From assembly GCA_019454045.1 (NCBI GenBank), contig SKCR01029089.1, positions 1 to 64,000 on the forward strand: DNA of 64,000 nt. Reading direction: 5' to 3'. The stretch is from Zanthoxylum bungeanum (lineage: Eukaryota; Streptophyta; Magnoliopsida; Sapindales; Rutaceae). Position numbers and translations under genes: made by a program. Shown one piece after another: positions 23,196-33,888 of this stretch (its first letter is position 1; each line of letters starts with the position of its first letter). The notes beneath the pieces are model-generated. The model did no database searches. It was not told the DNA's origin and worked only from the letters and a program-made list of their open reading frames with translations.

Positions 23196-23839
23196 TCTTT
23201 CTAAAACAGAGAAATAGATGACTTGATATTATTAACTAATAAAATTATATAATTATATTAAATATAATTGTCGTTTATTTAGTTGTATTAATATTTTAGC
23301 ATACGTAGCATGATATTATTGGATTATTAGACATGTCATGTTTTCAAAGGAAGATCGGTTGGTTCGACCAGTTGCATCGGGAATCGACGTCAGGTCCTTT
23401 TTTTCAAAGGCAGATCGGTCGATTCGACCAATTGCACCAGGAATCAACATCGACCTTGAGTCTGGTCCTGCCAATAGTCAAAACAGTCTAATTTTTTTCA
23501 ATTTTAATTAATTAAAATTATTTATTACGTAAGCCGGTTTTGCCGATTTTTTGGACACGATTCAACCGGTCGATTTTTAGGAGGGGAGTTATCATAAATA
23601 AGAACATTGATGAGTCTCTGAAGATTACAACTATAGTCAAATCAACCAAAAATAAAAAAAAAATAAAAAAAAAATAAAAAAGACAGGAAAATCAAAGAAA
23701 AGATTAAGATTTTACATACTTTGATGAAAGTTTCAGTTCATCCCCTGAGAAGAAGAGGTCATCATGAGAAAGAGATCCAATATGGAGGTGAGGGTAAAAA
23801 TATTTTGACAAATCTAAGATAAATCTAATGAGAAATTCT
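23196..23839. other. Non-coding region with a short direct repeat
   Basis: A unit reading TTTTTCAAAGGCAGATCGGT with a TTCGACCA continuation occurs near 23341 and 23400. A poly-A/AAATAAA-rich tract lies at 23648-23680. No gene is recognised. Confidence 0.4.
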
Positions 23840-24110
23840 TAAAAATGTGTTGATTCCATTCTATCCAAAATTCCAAATACACGAGACAACCATTAACTTT
23901 TTGTCATTGTATGAAAATTTCCAAGAGTGAATGAAATCAGCGAGACATCCAGAAATAACCCACCTAACGCCCTACCTATTAAAAAAACAAGACTAAACAT
24001 TCCAAGCGAATGGACAGGATATAAAAAGATAATTAATAGTCTCCACACACTCATTATAGAACAAATAAATTTTAAAGAATTAATATCCAAAATCCTTCTC
24101 TTATGTAGAA
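23840..24110 (-). pseudogene. Possible LINE reverse-transcriptase tail remnant
   Basis: On the minus strand broken frames read FWIEWNQHIFKN-like and GRALGGLFLDVSLISF-like strings. These resemble the zinc-binding tail region of plant L1 reverse transcriptases. It is short, frame-broken, without a poly-A tail or TSD, and identification is tentative. Confidence 0.3.
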
Positions 24111-24204
24111 AATCCTTCGTGTGATCTACTAAGGAACAATAAAGAATAGAAAATTTTTATTTTCCTAGGACTAATGTTTATTCATGAATGAAAAACTCCA
24201 AGGT

Positions 24205-24345
24205 TGTAGTGGATGTATATTTTAGTTCTATTGATAGATATGATATTAATGTTAATTGTTTATTGATAGTAATTAATATTAATAGATATGATATTAATGT
24301 TAGTTGTTAATTGTTATGTAATTAATATTGATTCTTTTATAATGC
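24205..24345 (+). repeat. Copia-3 5' LTR, left part
   Basis: Begins TGTAGTGG. With 36269-36352 it would form a short LTR of about 225 bp that ends just before a TGGTATCAGA primer-binding site. The two parts are joined by the Copia-2 TSD CTATA. A local duplication of ATAGATATGATATTAATGTT is seen at about 24233 and 24287. Confidence 0.55.
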
Positions 24346-24350
24346 CTATA

Positions 24351-24466
24351 TGTTGGATAATGTTAATTGTTGTTAATTGGAAATTATTAAGCAAATTATT
24401 TGATGTTGTTAAATAACAACAATTAGTAATAATTTCATGTTGGAAATTTAATTAGTTAATATTTGG
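24351..24466 (+). repeat. Copia-2 5' LTR, part 1
   Basis: Matches the start of the 3' LTR at 35704. It is interrupted by the gypsy derivative, whose TSD TTTGG ends this part. Confidence 0.9.
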
Positions 24467-25370
24467 TGATGTGATCCAGAATGAGCTCTGTTTGTTGGGC
24501 CAAGTTAACTTGAAGTTGTGGCTGATTGCATGGCTTGGTCAAATTGGTGTATTTGGGCCATTTTGGTGGATTTGGAAGATTCCTTGGGTTCCGGAGTTTG
24601 GTCCATGCATGAGACATTATGTGAAGGCTTTATTATGTCTAAAGCAATATTGGAATGGGTCTAGGACGTGCATGGGCTGCCTTGATTGATTTTGGGCTTT
24701 ATTTCCGAATGGTGCATTAGCAGTGGCGGGATTTACGCAGTCTTCGTATTTTGGACGTAACTTTCTCGTCTGATGTCCGATTTTGGTGATTCAAGTTGCA
24801 TTGGAAAGAGAACTCGTAGCTCTACAAGTTTGAAGTTTTCATCAAAGTCCAGTTCGGATTCCTTCATGGTCTAAATGAGGACGCAATGTATCCCTATAGT
24901 TTTTATATTTTATATTTTTTTAAGTTATGTGTTGTTTAAGTGTTGGGCTGAACATTAATTAAATTAAAAAGCCCATGGACGAAATTTTCAAGTATTTTAT
25001 TAGGGTTTTATTATATTTTGGTAGAATTAGAGTTAGCCACCTATTTAAAGGGGCATTATTCATTGTAATGGATAATTAACCAATAATATATCTTTTTACA
25101 AAACAAATTGACTTGTGTCATCTTGAGGGAGTGGATTCTTCCTTGGTTTTACGGAACAAAAGCTTATCAACGTGTGGCAAGCGTTGTGGCGCTGTATCGC
25201 TGTTCAGGATTCTCCAAAGAAATAAAGAAAGGTTTTTAAGGGCAATGTTCCTTAAGGGTTGGACTTGATCTTGGAAGGATTTTGTTCTTACAAAATCAAG
25301 ATTCGCGGTTCTTGGGGCATAGAACACGTGGAGAGGTTTGCTTGGCTTTGTTCCAGGCAGGTTTCTATCA
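24467..25370 (+). repeat. Gypsy derivative 5' LTR
   Basis: A 904-bp LTR with a TATA-like TATTTAAA at 25042-25049. It is nearly identical by eye to the corresponding parts of the 3' LTR, which suggests fairly recent insertion. Confidence 0.9.
25042..25049 (+). promoter_or_regulatory. TATA-like box in gypsy-derivative LTR
   Basis: TATTTAAA preceded by CCACC, about 320 bp before the LTR end; the expected place for U3/R. Confidence 0.5.
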
Positions 25371-25372
25371 TT

Positions 25373-25384
25373 TGGTATCAGAGC
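25373..25384 (+). other. Primer-binding site, initiator tRNA-Met type
   Basis: TGGTATCAGAGC two bases after the LTR end, complementary to the 3' end of plant initiator tRNA-Met. Confidence 0.9.
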
Positions 25385-25966
25385 TCAGGGTTCCAAGGTC
25401 AAGATTTTCTCTATCTTTATCGTTTTATGAAGTTTTAATATTCTTTTTTTTTTTCTCCTGTTTTTTTTGTCTCTTCTCATCTCAATTTTTTTTCTTATTT
25501 CATTTGTGTTTTTCATGTTTATGACCGATTCTTGGATGTTATTATAATGCTCTTTCATGGTAATAGCATATAGGATTCAGTTCTTAGAGTTTTTGAGTCA
25601 ATTAAAGTCGAATTTATCTGTAATTTTCGGATCAGTTCGGTCAGAATTTTTCAGCCGCGCACTGATTTTCAAACTGTTGTAACTTTTGATCTAGAAAGAG
25701 TTACGGGACCCATAATATATCGATTTATAAGTACTCAAGGAGACGAATTCATTAGTCATTGGCCGTACTCAATCCGCTTAAGTTTCGAGTCTCAAAATCC
25801 CTTTCAAAGTTACGAATTCTGTCCAGTTTCAGTTCAGTTTGTCTTCTTATTTTACTTTGGTTTATTTTTTATTTTTTTTTTTTTAGTCAGTTTCTTTGTG
25901 TTTGTTTTCGTATTTTTTGGTGATTCTTTGAGTCTTTCCTCATTATTGACGTCTTTTGAGTAAGGG
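25385..25966 (+). other. Leader of the gypsy derivative
   Basis: T-rich non-coding sequence between the primer-binding site and the protease-like ORF. No gag is recognisable here. Confidence 0.6.
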
Positions 25967-26629
25967 TTGATTTATATAAATAATTTGATGGATAAAAGGG
26001 TATTTATCTTTCGCACGAGATGCTCTATCAATAGTAAAGTTTGTAGCATGATTATTAATAGAGGGAATCACACAAATTTAGCTAGCACTACCCTTGTGGA
26101 AAAATTGGGATTACCATTGATACCTCTTGATAGACCTTATAAGTGGATGAGTGATTTCGGAGAGTTCGAGGTTGCTAAGCAGGTTGTGGTAAATTTTGCA
26201 ATTGGGAAGTATGTTGACCAAATAGTTTGTGACGTGGTTCCTATGTATCGTACGCATGTTTTATTGGGTAAGCCTTGGTATAAATTCCATAAAGTAGTTT
26301 ATGATATGGATAGGAATATCTACAAATTTAGGTGTGGTGAAAAGATTATCAAGCTTGCTCCTTTAACCCTACAAGAGGTGTATGAGGACGAGTTGTACAT
26401 GCAGAGGAGTGAAGAAGAGTGGGCTAAAAAGAAAAGTGTGATTGCACTTGGAATGTTAGTAGGAGAGCTTCCAGAGTTGATAGAGGAAAATACATTGGCA
26501 AAATATGAAGTAAAGCAGGGTACGAGCGTAGCCTTGAGTAATGAAATGAAACATGTTGATGTTTCAATAAATAAGAGTAAGGTGGTTGATGGTGTTGATG
26601 ATAGTGATGATATTGATGTGAGCGGATAA
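25967..26629 (+). pseudogene. Gypsy aspartic protease-like ORF, catalytic Asp replaced
   Basis: This 220-aa ORF resembles the protease segment of plant Ty3/gypsy polyproteins: FRTRCSINSKVCSMII at residues 15-30, VEKLGLPL, then CDVVPMYRTHVLLGKPWYK. The catalytic box expected as IIDGGS reads IINRGNHTN. The codon at 26057-26059 is AAT, giving Asn31 where Asp is required, so protease activity is not expected. The C-terminal part is Asp/Val/Ser-rich and unrecognised. Upstream gag and downstream RT are missing. The frame has otherwise stayed open, so it may be a recent derivative or retain a non-catalytic role. Confidence 0.75.
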
Positions 26630-26645
26630 CATTGGTGTTCATGAT

Positions 26646-27109
26646 TTGGATGTTCATGATGCCAATGAGGTGTTTGATGTTACTGTTAAGGGTGAATATC
26701 ATATGGAGCAATCTGATGTTGGTTGTGAGGACATGACTTATGATGTGCAAAAAGTACATGTGGCCGAATATGTATGGTGTGATCAGATCGTTGATAAGAA
26801 TGTTGATTGTTTGAGAAAACGACATGGGCATGTTGAGTTTGTTTTAAATGTGATTTCAAATGTGAATCCATGTAGGAATCTCTTTGATGTTGCAAGTGGA
26901 GTTAAGAATGAGAGTAGCAATGGAGAGATTGAGAGTGGAAAAATATTGACAAATAGTCATTCATTCGCTTTATTGACTTTTGCTCACCTTAACCATTTTT
27001 TTCCATGTGATTTTCTTTTATTCCAGGATTCTCGTCCTATTGATCTTGTCATTTTTATCTATGACCCGGGTTCGGATTCGAGGTCGAATCCTTTTCAAGA
27101 GAGGGAGAA
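26646..27109 (+). pseudogene. Linker and C-terminal end of the gypsy polyprotein
   Basis: The ORF in a second frame ends with DSRSNPFQERENDVIQ, much like the final residues of plant gypsy pol proteins just before the 3' LTR. The preceding 130 residues are not recognised (rich in V, D, H). I infer that an internal deletion joined the protease region to the pol terminus; the ORF then reads into the LTR. Confidence 0.5.
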
Positions 27110-28377
27110 TGATGTGATCCAGAATGAGCTCTGTTTGTTGGGCCAAGTTAACTTGAAGTTGTGGCTGATTGCATGGCTTGGTCAAATTGGTGTATTTGGG
27201 CCATTTTGGTGGATTTGGAAGATTCCTTGGGTTCCGGAGTTTGGTCCATGCATGGACATTATGTGAAGGCTTTATTATGTCTAAAGCAATATTGGAATGG
27301 GTCTAGGACGTGCATGGGCTGCCTTGATTGATTTTGGGCTTTATTTCCGAATGGTGCATTAGCAGTGGCGGGATTTACGCAGTCTTCGTATTTTGGACGT
27401 AACTTTCTCGTCTGATGTCCGATTTTGGTGATTCAAGTTGCATTGGAAAGAAAACTCGTAGCTATACAAGTTTTAAGTTTTCATCAAAGTCCAGTTCGGA
27501 TTCCTTCATGGTCTAAATTGAAGTTGTGGCTGATTGCATGGCTTGGTCAAATTGGTGTATTTGGGCCATTTTGGTGGATTTGGAAGATTCCTTGGGTTCC
27601 GGAGTTTGGTCCATGCATGAGACATTATGTGAAGGCTTTATTATGTCTAAAGCAATATTGGAATGGGTCTAGGACGTGCATGGGCTGCCTTGATTGATTT
27701 TGGGCTTTATTTTCGAATGGTGCATTAGCAGTGGCGGGATTTACGCAGTCTTCGTATTTTGGACGTAACTTTCTCGTCTGATGTCCGATTTTGGTGATTC
27801 AAGTTGCATTGGAAAGAGAACTCGTAGCTCTACAAGTTTGAAGTTTTCATCAAAGTCCAGTTCGGATTCCTTCATGGTCTAAATGAGGACGCAATGTATC
27901 CCTATAGTTTTTATATTTTATATTTTTTTAAGTTATGTGTTGTTTAAGTGTTGGGCTGAACATTAATTAAATTAAAAAGCCCATGGACGAAATTTTCAAG
28001 TATTTTATTAGGGTTTTATTATATTTTGGTAGAATTAGAGTTAGCCACCTATTTAAAGGGGCATTATTCATTGTAATGGATAATTAACCAATAATATATC
28101 TTTTTACAAAACAAATTGACTTGTGTCATCTTGAGGGAGTGGATTCTTCCTGGTTTTACGGAACAAAAGCTTATCAACGTGTGGCAAGCGTTGTGGCGCT
28201 GTATCGCTGTTCAGGATTCTCCAAAGAAATAAAGAAAGGTTTTTAAGGGCAATGTTCCTTAAGGGTTGGACTTGATCTTGGAAGGATTTTGTTCTTACAA
28301 AATCAAGATTCGCGGTTCTTGGGGCATAGAACACGTGGAGAGGTTTGCTTGGCTTTGTTCCAGGCAGGTTTCTATCA
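27110..28377 (+). repeat. Gypsy derivative 3' LTR with 365-bp tandem duplication
   Basis: The segment 27153-27517 is repeated at 27518-27882 (TTGAAGTTGTGGCTGATTGC at both starts). This explains the 364-bp length difference from the 5' LTR. Confidence 0.9.
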
Positions 28378-28382
28378 TTTGG

Positions 28383-28827
28383 TGTTGTTGAATAACAACA
28401 ATTAGTAATATCAAATAATTAAGTAAACAACAAGAGTTGTTAATCAAATAATTAAGTAACAACAAGGGTTGTTAAGTAACAACAATTAGTGAAATGTTAA
28501 ATGGGGAACATATGGTGCACCCATGATGTTAACATTTTTGTAAAGGTTAGAAAAGGTCATTATGCATCCTAATAATTTGATTAATAGTAATCAATGCATA
28601 GTGACTTGATTTCCCTCCTATAAATAAGACCATTAGCTTATTGAATTAAGTAATCAATTAAGTTTGATTAAGAGGTCTCTACAAGCATAAAATGTATGCA
28701 ATTGTGTTGTGATTAACTTAGATTTATTTCAATGAGCATGTAAATAAATATAGGACTAGTAATACATGTATGGTTAGATCCTAAGAGGACAAACATGTAA
28801 ATATATCAGGGATTATGTTTATTAACA
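28383..28827 (+). repeat. Copia-2 5' LTR, part 2
   Basis: Matches 35820-36263 in the 3' LTR. It includes the promoter-like TATAAATA at 28619-28626 and many AACAACAATTAG / GTTGTT words near the start. It ends TTAACA at 28827. Confidence 0.9.
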
Positions 28828-28828
28828 T

Positions 28829-28840
28829 TGGTATCAGAGC
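28829..28840 (+). other. Copia-2 primer-binding site
   Basis: TGGTATCAGAGC one base after the LTR end, complementary to initiator tRNA-Met. Confidence 0.9.
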
Positions 28841-29138
28841 TTAAAAGCATGTATTCTAGTTGGATTACACAAAAATTGCATGAACATGTATGAAAAATGT
28901 TGAAAATGCTTCTGGTTTTTGTTTTTTAAAAAATGATTTTCTTCCAACTTTGGGCCGTAATAACTCTCTGTAGAAAATTGATAATCGCATGTTCAAATAT
29001 GTTTTGAAAACTAGGTCATGAGATCTTAATTTTGGTATATCATTTGCTTAATTTGGATTAAAATTGAGAAAGATATGGACCCTAGAAGTTGGCTAGATGA
29101 ATCTGTTTTTACCCAGAAAAACACTCCCAGAAGAGCTG

Positions 29139-29326
29139 TACTACATGTCATCCGGTATTTATAAAATCAGACGACAAGTCGTCCGATTGTTGTATGATAA
29201 GTCGTACGCTTAGAGCTCAAAGGGACGACATGTCGTCCATGTATCACCCAACCGACAAGTCGGTTACACCTATAATTTCCAACCGACATGTCATACAGTC
29301 ACGGAACACGCGGACGACATGTCGTC
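29139..29326. repeat. Cluster of GACGACATGTCGTC-type palindromes in the Copia-2 leader
   Basis: A perfect 16-bp palindrome GGACGACATGTCGTCC lies at 29223-29238. GACGACATGTCGTC is at 29313-29326, ACCGACAAGTCGGT at 29251-29264, and decayed copies are near 29140, 29170, 29200 and 29282. It is followed by a GC-rich GGCGCGTG-repeat stretch to about 29450. Confidence 0.8.
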
Positions 29327-29670
29327 TGCGCGTGTAACTTGGCCGAGGCTGGCCGGCGCGTGAGGGCGAGTGGGAGCCCATGGCCGGCGTGTGGCGGCGA
29401 GTGAAGGCGCGTGAGCCACTCCTGTGGCGCATGGAAGGCGCGTGGACATTTGTATTGGCCCGTGTTGGTCATGTCTGTATCGATTTGCTTCGGTAATTCC
29501 GATCCGTCATGGTCAAATGTCTAATTCCTTTTGCATATTGTATTTATCGGCAATGATAAATTCATTTTATCATATAAACTTTGTGTTTATGTAAATGAAT
29601 ATCTTTTTGATGTTTATTTTTAGTTAATGTAACTTCGTGTTTCATTATATTGATTTTTTTTTGTATTTGT

Positions 29671-30199
29671 TGCAGAAAAATCATGCCGATCAGACAAAGA
29701 ACTGTAAAAAGAGTTATGACATCCGCCCACAGTGAAAGATTGAAAGACATGTTGCTGGATTTGGATAAATATCGGATGAAAGAAGATGATGATATGATCT
29801 CGCATATAATCACCTTCAATAACATGTTACAAGAATCTATATGGGAGGGTAATTAGATAGGACAACCGAACAGACTGAGATACCTACGAAATACTCTACC
29901 GAAAATATGGCAAAAAAGGCTTACTGATTTGGAAATTAGTAACTCATACAGAAGAACTACGTGTTCAATACAACATAGCCATTGAGAGGTTAGCGATTGA
30001 GTATCTTCAATCTAAGGCAAATAATACCATTTTTCCTTTGATGTTTCGGAAACGTTGCAAGGATCCGAAATTTACAATAGGTTTTCCATGGTTGTCCAAG
30101 ATCAATTACCAGTTACCGAAAGAATTTGAGGATTCTTATCCAAAGACTTTTATTCTTTGGAACACTAGAACCGAAAAAGTTTTAAGTGTTAGATATTAG
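29671..30199 (+). pseudogene. Unidentified coding-like remnant in the Copia-2 leader
   Basis: Two consecutive open stretches in different frames look coding by composition. The first runs from about 29683 (MPIRQRTVKRVMTSAHSERL) to the stop near 29856. The second, about 29879-30199, contains THTEELRVQYNIAIERLAIE and FPLMFRKRCKDPKFTIGFPW. A resemblance of the first part to gag UBN2-like domains is possible but weak. It could be a captured gene fragment or part of an older gag. I do not recognise it. Confidence 0.4.
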
Positions 30200-30571
30200 T
30201 TTTCCTATAATAAAACTATGTTAATGTGTGTAATTATCTGTTACTTCATATCATGTATTTATTGTATTTATATGTATGAATGTTTCATGTTGATTTTGAA
30301 TTTGTGTAATTAAATCAATGATTGTCATGTACAATGGTCGCATGATTAAGATGTTCTAAGAATTTATGTAATTTTTTAGAAAATGATTTTACATGATAGA
30401 TTATGTTGATAATATTTTTACATTGGGTAATTGGATGATGATTGGACACATAGTGGCCTTTTGACTCTAACCCCATTGAAAAATTTTTTTAAACATAATT
30501 TATTTCATGATAAAATGAATAAAAGTATTAACAATTGTGCATGAATGTCTGTAGAACTTTGTGTTTTTTAT

Positions 30572-31430
30572 ATGGCTTCCGCCAAAGAACATTATTGCTG
30601 AACTCAACAAGGGTGAGAAACTGAATGGCGATAATTATGAAATTTGGAGCATGAAAATCCAATTGTGCTAGAAGAACAAGAGGTTCTTGAAACTTTGAAA
30701 ATGAGCATGGATGAACCTGAACAGGGCACTACGGCCCAACACAGGCGAGATCGAGAGGCTTATGAGGCCTGGAAGAAAAAGAATTTCATTGCCCGCATTA
30801 CGTTGCTGAGTAGTATGGATAATGACCTAATGAAAGAGTTCAGGAAATATGACATGGTTAAGGACATGTGGTTCACACTAGCTGAAAAGTTTGGTAGTAC
30901 TTCAATAACCAAACTCAGGTCACTGACAATCAAGTTTGACACATACAAGAAATGTCCTGAGTTCACTATGTCAAAACACTTGAGGCAAATGTCAAACATG
31001 ATTACTGAACTGGCAGAAGCTGGACATGTTCTTACAGATGAACAGAAAGTCCAAGCGGTCATTCATTCTCTTCCAAATAGCTGGGAGCATATGAAGATGC
31101 ACTTGACCCACAATGAGAGCATCAAACCCTTTGATGCCAACGTCACCTTGAATTAGAAAGCGACCGCCTTACGGCTGCTAAGTCAAATACTGAAGTGTAT
31201 ATGACAGAAACTAGCAAACCTAGGGGTTTCAAAAAGAAAAGAAAATTTCATGGTGGTGGGTTCCAGTTCGGAAAAGAACAAAATTCTTCCAAGTCAGAAA
31301 AGAACAGAAAACCAATCAACATGGGAAAGGAAAACGTCCTACCAAAAAGAAAAACATGGCAAAGTTAAATGTTTTAATTGTGGTAAGAAAGGTCATTTTG
31401 CTCGTGACTGCACTGAGCCTAAAAAGGTAA
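30572..31430 (+). pseudogene. Copia-2 gag
   Basis: The capsid-like region begins MASAKE at 30572. After a one-base frame change it reads LNGDNYEIWSMKIQ, then has a stop near 30668. The main ORF (30644-31156) holds the UBN2-type gag domain (DMVKDMWFTLAEKFGS, VQAVIHSLPNSWEHM). Another stop follows at 31154. The zinc knuckle CFNCGKKGHFARDC (CX2CX4HX4C) starts at 31370 in the ORF at 31250. Gag binds RNA and forms the particle; this copy is broken at least three times. Confidence 0.85.
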
Positions 31431-31915
31431 ATACCTTTCAAACATATTTAAATGAAATATGTGTTTCAAGTTCAATCTTTCTAACTGAATCTAATCCTTT
31501 GTGGACTGTAGACTCAGGAGCCACAGACCATGTAGCGAAGGATATAGATGCCTTCGTGGAATTTCGACGAATTTCACCTGGGGTGAAGTGGATATATGTT
31601 GGCAACAACTCACGGGTTGAAGTCAAAGGCATAGGAACATGCAAGTTAGTCATGCATGTGGTGAAAACTTTACTACTACATGATGTTTTGTTTGCTCCAC
31701 AAAATCGTCGGAATTTAATTTCTTTGTTGGTTTTGGTTAATTTAGGTTTCAATTTGAACTTCCATAAATTTGGTGTTGATTTGTACTTAGGTACAATACA
31801 CTATGGTTCTGGTTATTTTCTGGATGGTTTTATTGTATTAAATGTTGAATGTTTTAATCACAATTTCGGTTTTTCGTTTGTTACTTCTTCTCTGTCAGTA
31901 ATGATAGTGATGTAA
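31431..31915 (+). pseudogene. Copia-2 aspartic protease region
   Basis: The catalytic motif VDSGATDHVAKD is intact, with Asp at about 31511. The flap/strand region (SPGVKWIYVGNNS, VLFAPQNRRNLIS) follows. The frame ends at 31913 as it enters the pre-integrase domain. Confidence 0.85.
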
Positions 31916-32868
31916 CTGTGTGGCATGCTAGACTTGGCCACATTGGCCAGCAAAGAATGAACAGATTAGCCAAAGAAGGCTTTCTGGGAAATATTGAGAA
32001 GGTAGAATTGTCAACCTGTGAATATTGCTTGGCAGAAAAAACTGCGAGAAAACCATTTAGAAAAGGGACTAGAGCAGAATTTCCATTATAATTAATTCAT
32101 TCAGATATCTGTGGTCCAATTAATGTCAGGGCAAGGCATGGAGCATTTTATTTCATCACATTTATAGATGATTTTACTCTCTTTGGTTATGTCTATTTGA
32201 TTGCTCATAAATCCGAAGCATTAGAATGTTTCAAGAAATTTATGAATTTGACAGAAAATCAATTGGACAAGAAAATTAAAGCACTACGCACTGACCATGG
32301 TCGTGAGTACTTATCTGATCAGTTTAGAGAATTATGTGATGAAAAAGGAATTAGTCGTCAGTTGACTACTCATGCTACTCCTCAACAAAATGGTGTTGCG
32401 GAAAGAAGAAATAGAACTCTTCTTGAGATGGTTAGGTCTATGATGGCACAAGCAAATTTGCCTATAACCTATTGGGGTGATGCATTTTTAACTGCCACAT
32501 ATGTACTTAACCGAGGGCCATCTAAATCTGTGTCCACCACACCATATGAGTTATGGACAGGTCGTAAACCAGCTATTCACTTTCTAAAACCTTGGGGTTG
32601 TGCGGCTTATGTTCATGTGCGTTCTCACGAACATGGAAAGTTAGGCCCAAGAGGAAAAAAGAGTATCCTCATAAGATATTCTGAACAATCAAAAGGATAT
32701 ATTTGCATAGGTGAACATGAAAGTGGAGGCGTGACAGAATTTGAATCACGAGATATCACACTTTTAGAAAATGATTTTCCTAATCAGGGAGAGATAGGTC
32801 AAGATTTATCTCTATATGAAACTCAAGATCACATGGATCACATTATTGGTGAACTGCCACATATGTAA
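31916..32868 (+). pseudogene. Copia-2 integrase
   Basis: The GAG-pre-integrase zinc region reads VWHARLGHIGQQRMNRLAKE and CEYCL. A TAA interrupts just before LIHSDICGPI (the CAG/CAA codon expected after FPL). The rve core shows FITFIDDF, LRTDHGREY and NGVAERRNRTLLEMVRSMM, so the D,D,E residues are present. It ends in the C-terminal region to 32868, where a stop occurs. Confidence 0.85.
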
Positions 32869-32885
32869 ATTTACGTGATCCGAGT

Positions 32886-33886
32886 GTGAGTGATGTACAT
32901 AATCCAAGTGGGAGAAATGTACACGATCCATCACATAATCCAAGTGGGAGCAATGTACACGATCCAAATGGGAATAATATCGAAAGTGAGGAATCAGTTC
33001 CACCACTAGAATCCAAATTGCGACGTAGTAATCGTATAGGCATTCCTCGACGTCGTTTCGATATCGAAGGAGAAACCTTTATGATTCTACCTCAAGATGA
33101 TGAAGAACCTAGAAACATAAGAGAGGCTCTTCAGTGTCCTGCTAAGGAAAAATGGATGAAAGCAATAGAAGAAGAGATGGAGTCAATGAGGTCCAACCAA
33201 GTTTGGGAATTGGTTGATCTACCCAAAGGACGCAAAGCTGTTAAGAACAAATGGGTTCTTAAAATAAAGCGTAATGCCGATGGCAATATCGAAAGATATA
33301 AAGCACGACTTGTGGCAAAAGGGTATACGCAACATGAAGGAATTGACTATGAAGAGACTTTTTCACCTGTTGTAAGGTATACCTCAATTCGCTTGATTCT
33401 GGCTATAGTAGCAAGTATGGATCTAGAATTACATCAAATGGATGTAAAGACTGCTTTTCTCAATGGAGAACTTGATGAAGAAATCTACATGGAACAACCA
33501 GTAGGTTTCATAAAAGAAAATGAAAAGGAGAAAGTATGTAGACTTTTAAAGTCTATATATGGTCTCAAGCAATCGTCTAGACAATGGTATATACGATTCC
33601 ACAATACAATCATTTCAATGATTTCACAATGATAGATGAGGATCATTGTGTGTACACCAAGAGAGATAAAGATAAGTTCATTATCTTATCTTTATACGTG
33701 GATGATATACTTATAGCCGGAAATGATAAGGAGTTTGTAAAACACATTAAAGAATGGTTATCATCTAACTTCGAGATGAAAGATATGGGTGAAGCTGCAT
33801 ATATTCTTGGGGTTAAGATCTCAAGAAATCGTTCAAAGAATTTATTATCTCTTTCACACAGAGTCATATATAAAGAAAATTCTTGA
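32886..33886 (+). pseudogene. Copia-2 reverse transcriptase
   Basis: The RT domain carries NIREALQCPAKEKWMKAIEE, KWVLKIKRNADG, RLVAKGYTQHEGIDYEETFS, MDVKTAFLNGELDEEIYMEQ and YGLKQSSRQWY. A frameshift near 33625 moves the catalytic LYVDDILIAG (YVDD at 33695-33706) into another frame. A second frameshift lies near 33870. Confidence 0.88.
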
Positions 33887-33888
33887 AC

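Larger units (their letters stand above)
24467..28377 (+). mobile_element. Non-autonomous gypsy derivative with protease-like region only
   Basis: TSD TTTGG (24462-24466 and 28378-28382). LTRs begin TGATGTGATCC and end TTTCTATCA: 24467-25370 (904 bp) and 27110-28377 (1268 bp, longer because of an internal duplication). The primer-binding site TGGTATCAGAGC is at 25373-25384 and the polypurine tract AAGAGAGGGAGAA at 27097-27109. The interior is only 1.74 kb and has no gag, RT, RNase H or integrase. It must have been mobilised by proteins of another element. Confidence 0.9.

Noticed and set aside
32812..33006. His-rich minus-strand ORFs
   Set aside because: Shadow of a short repeated linker (SNVHDPSHNPSG-like) between integrase and RT of Copia-2.
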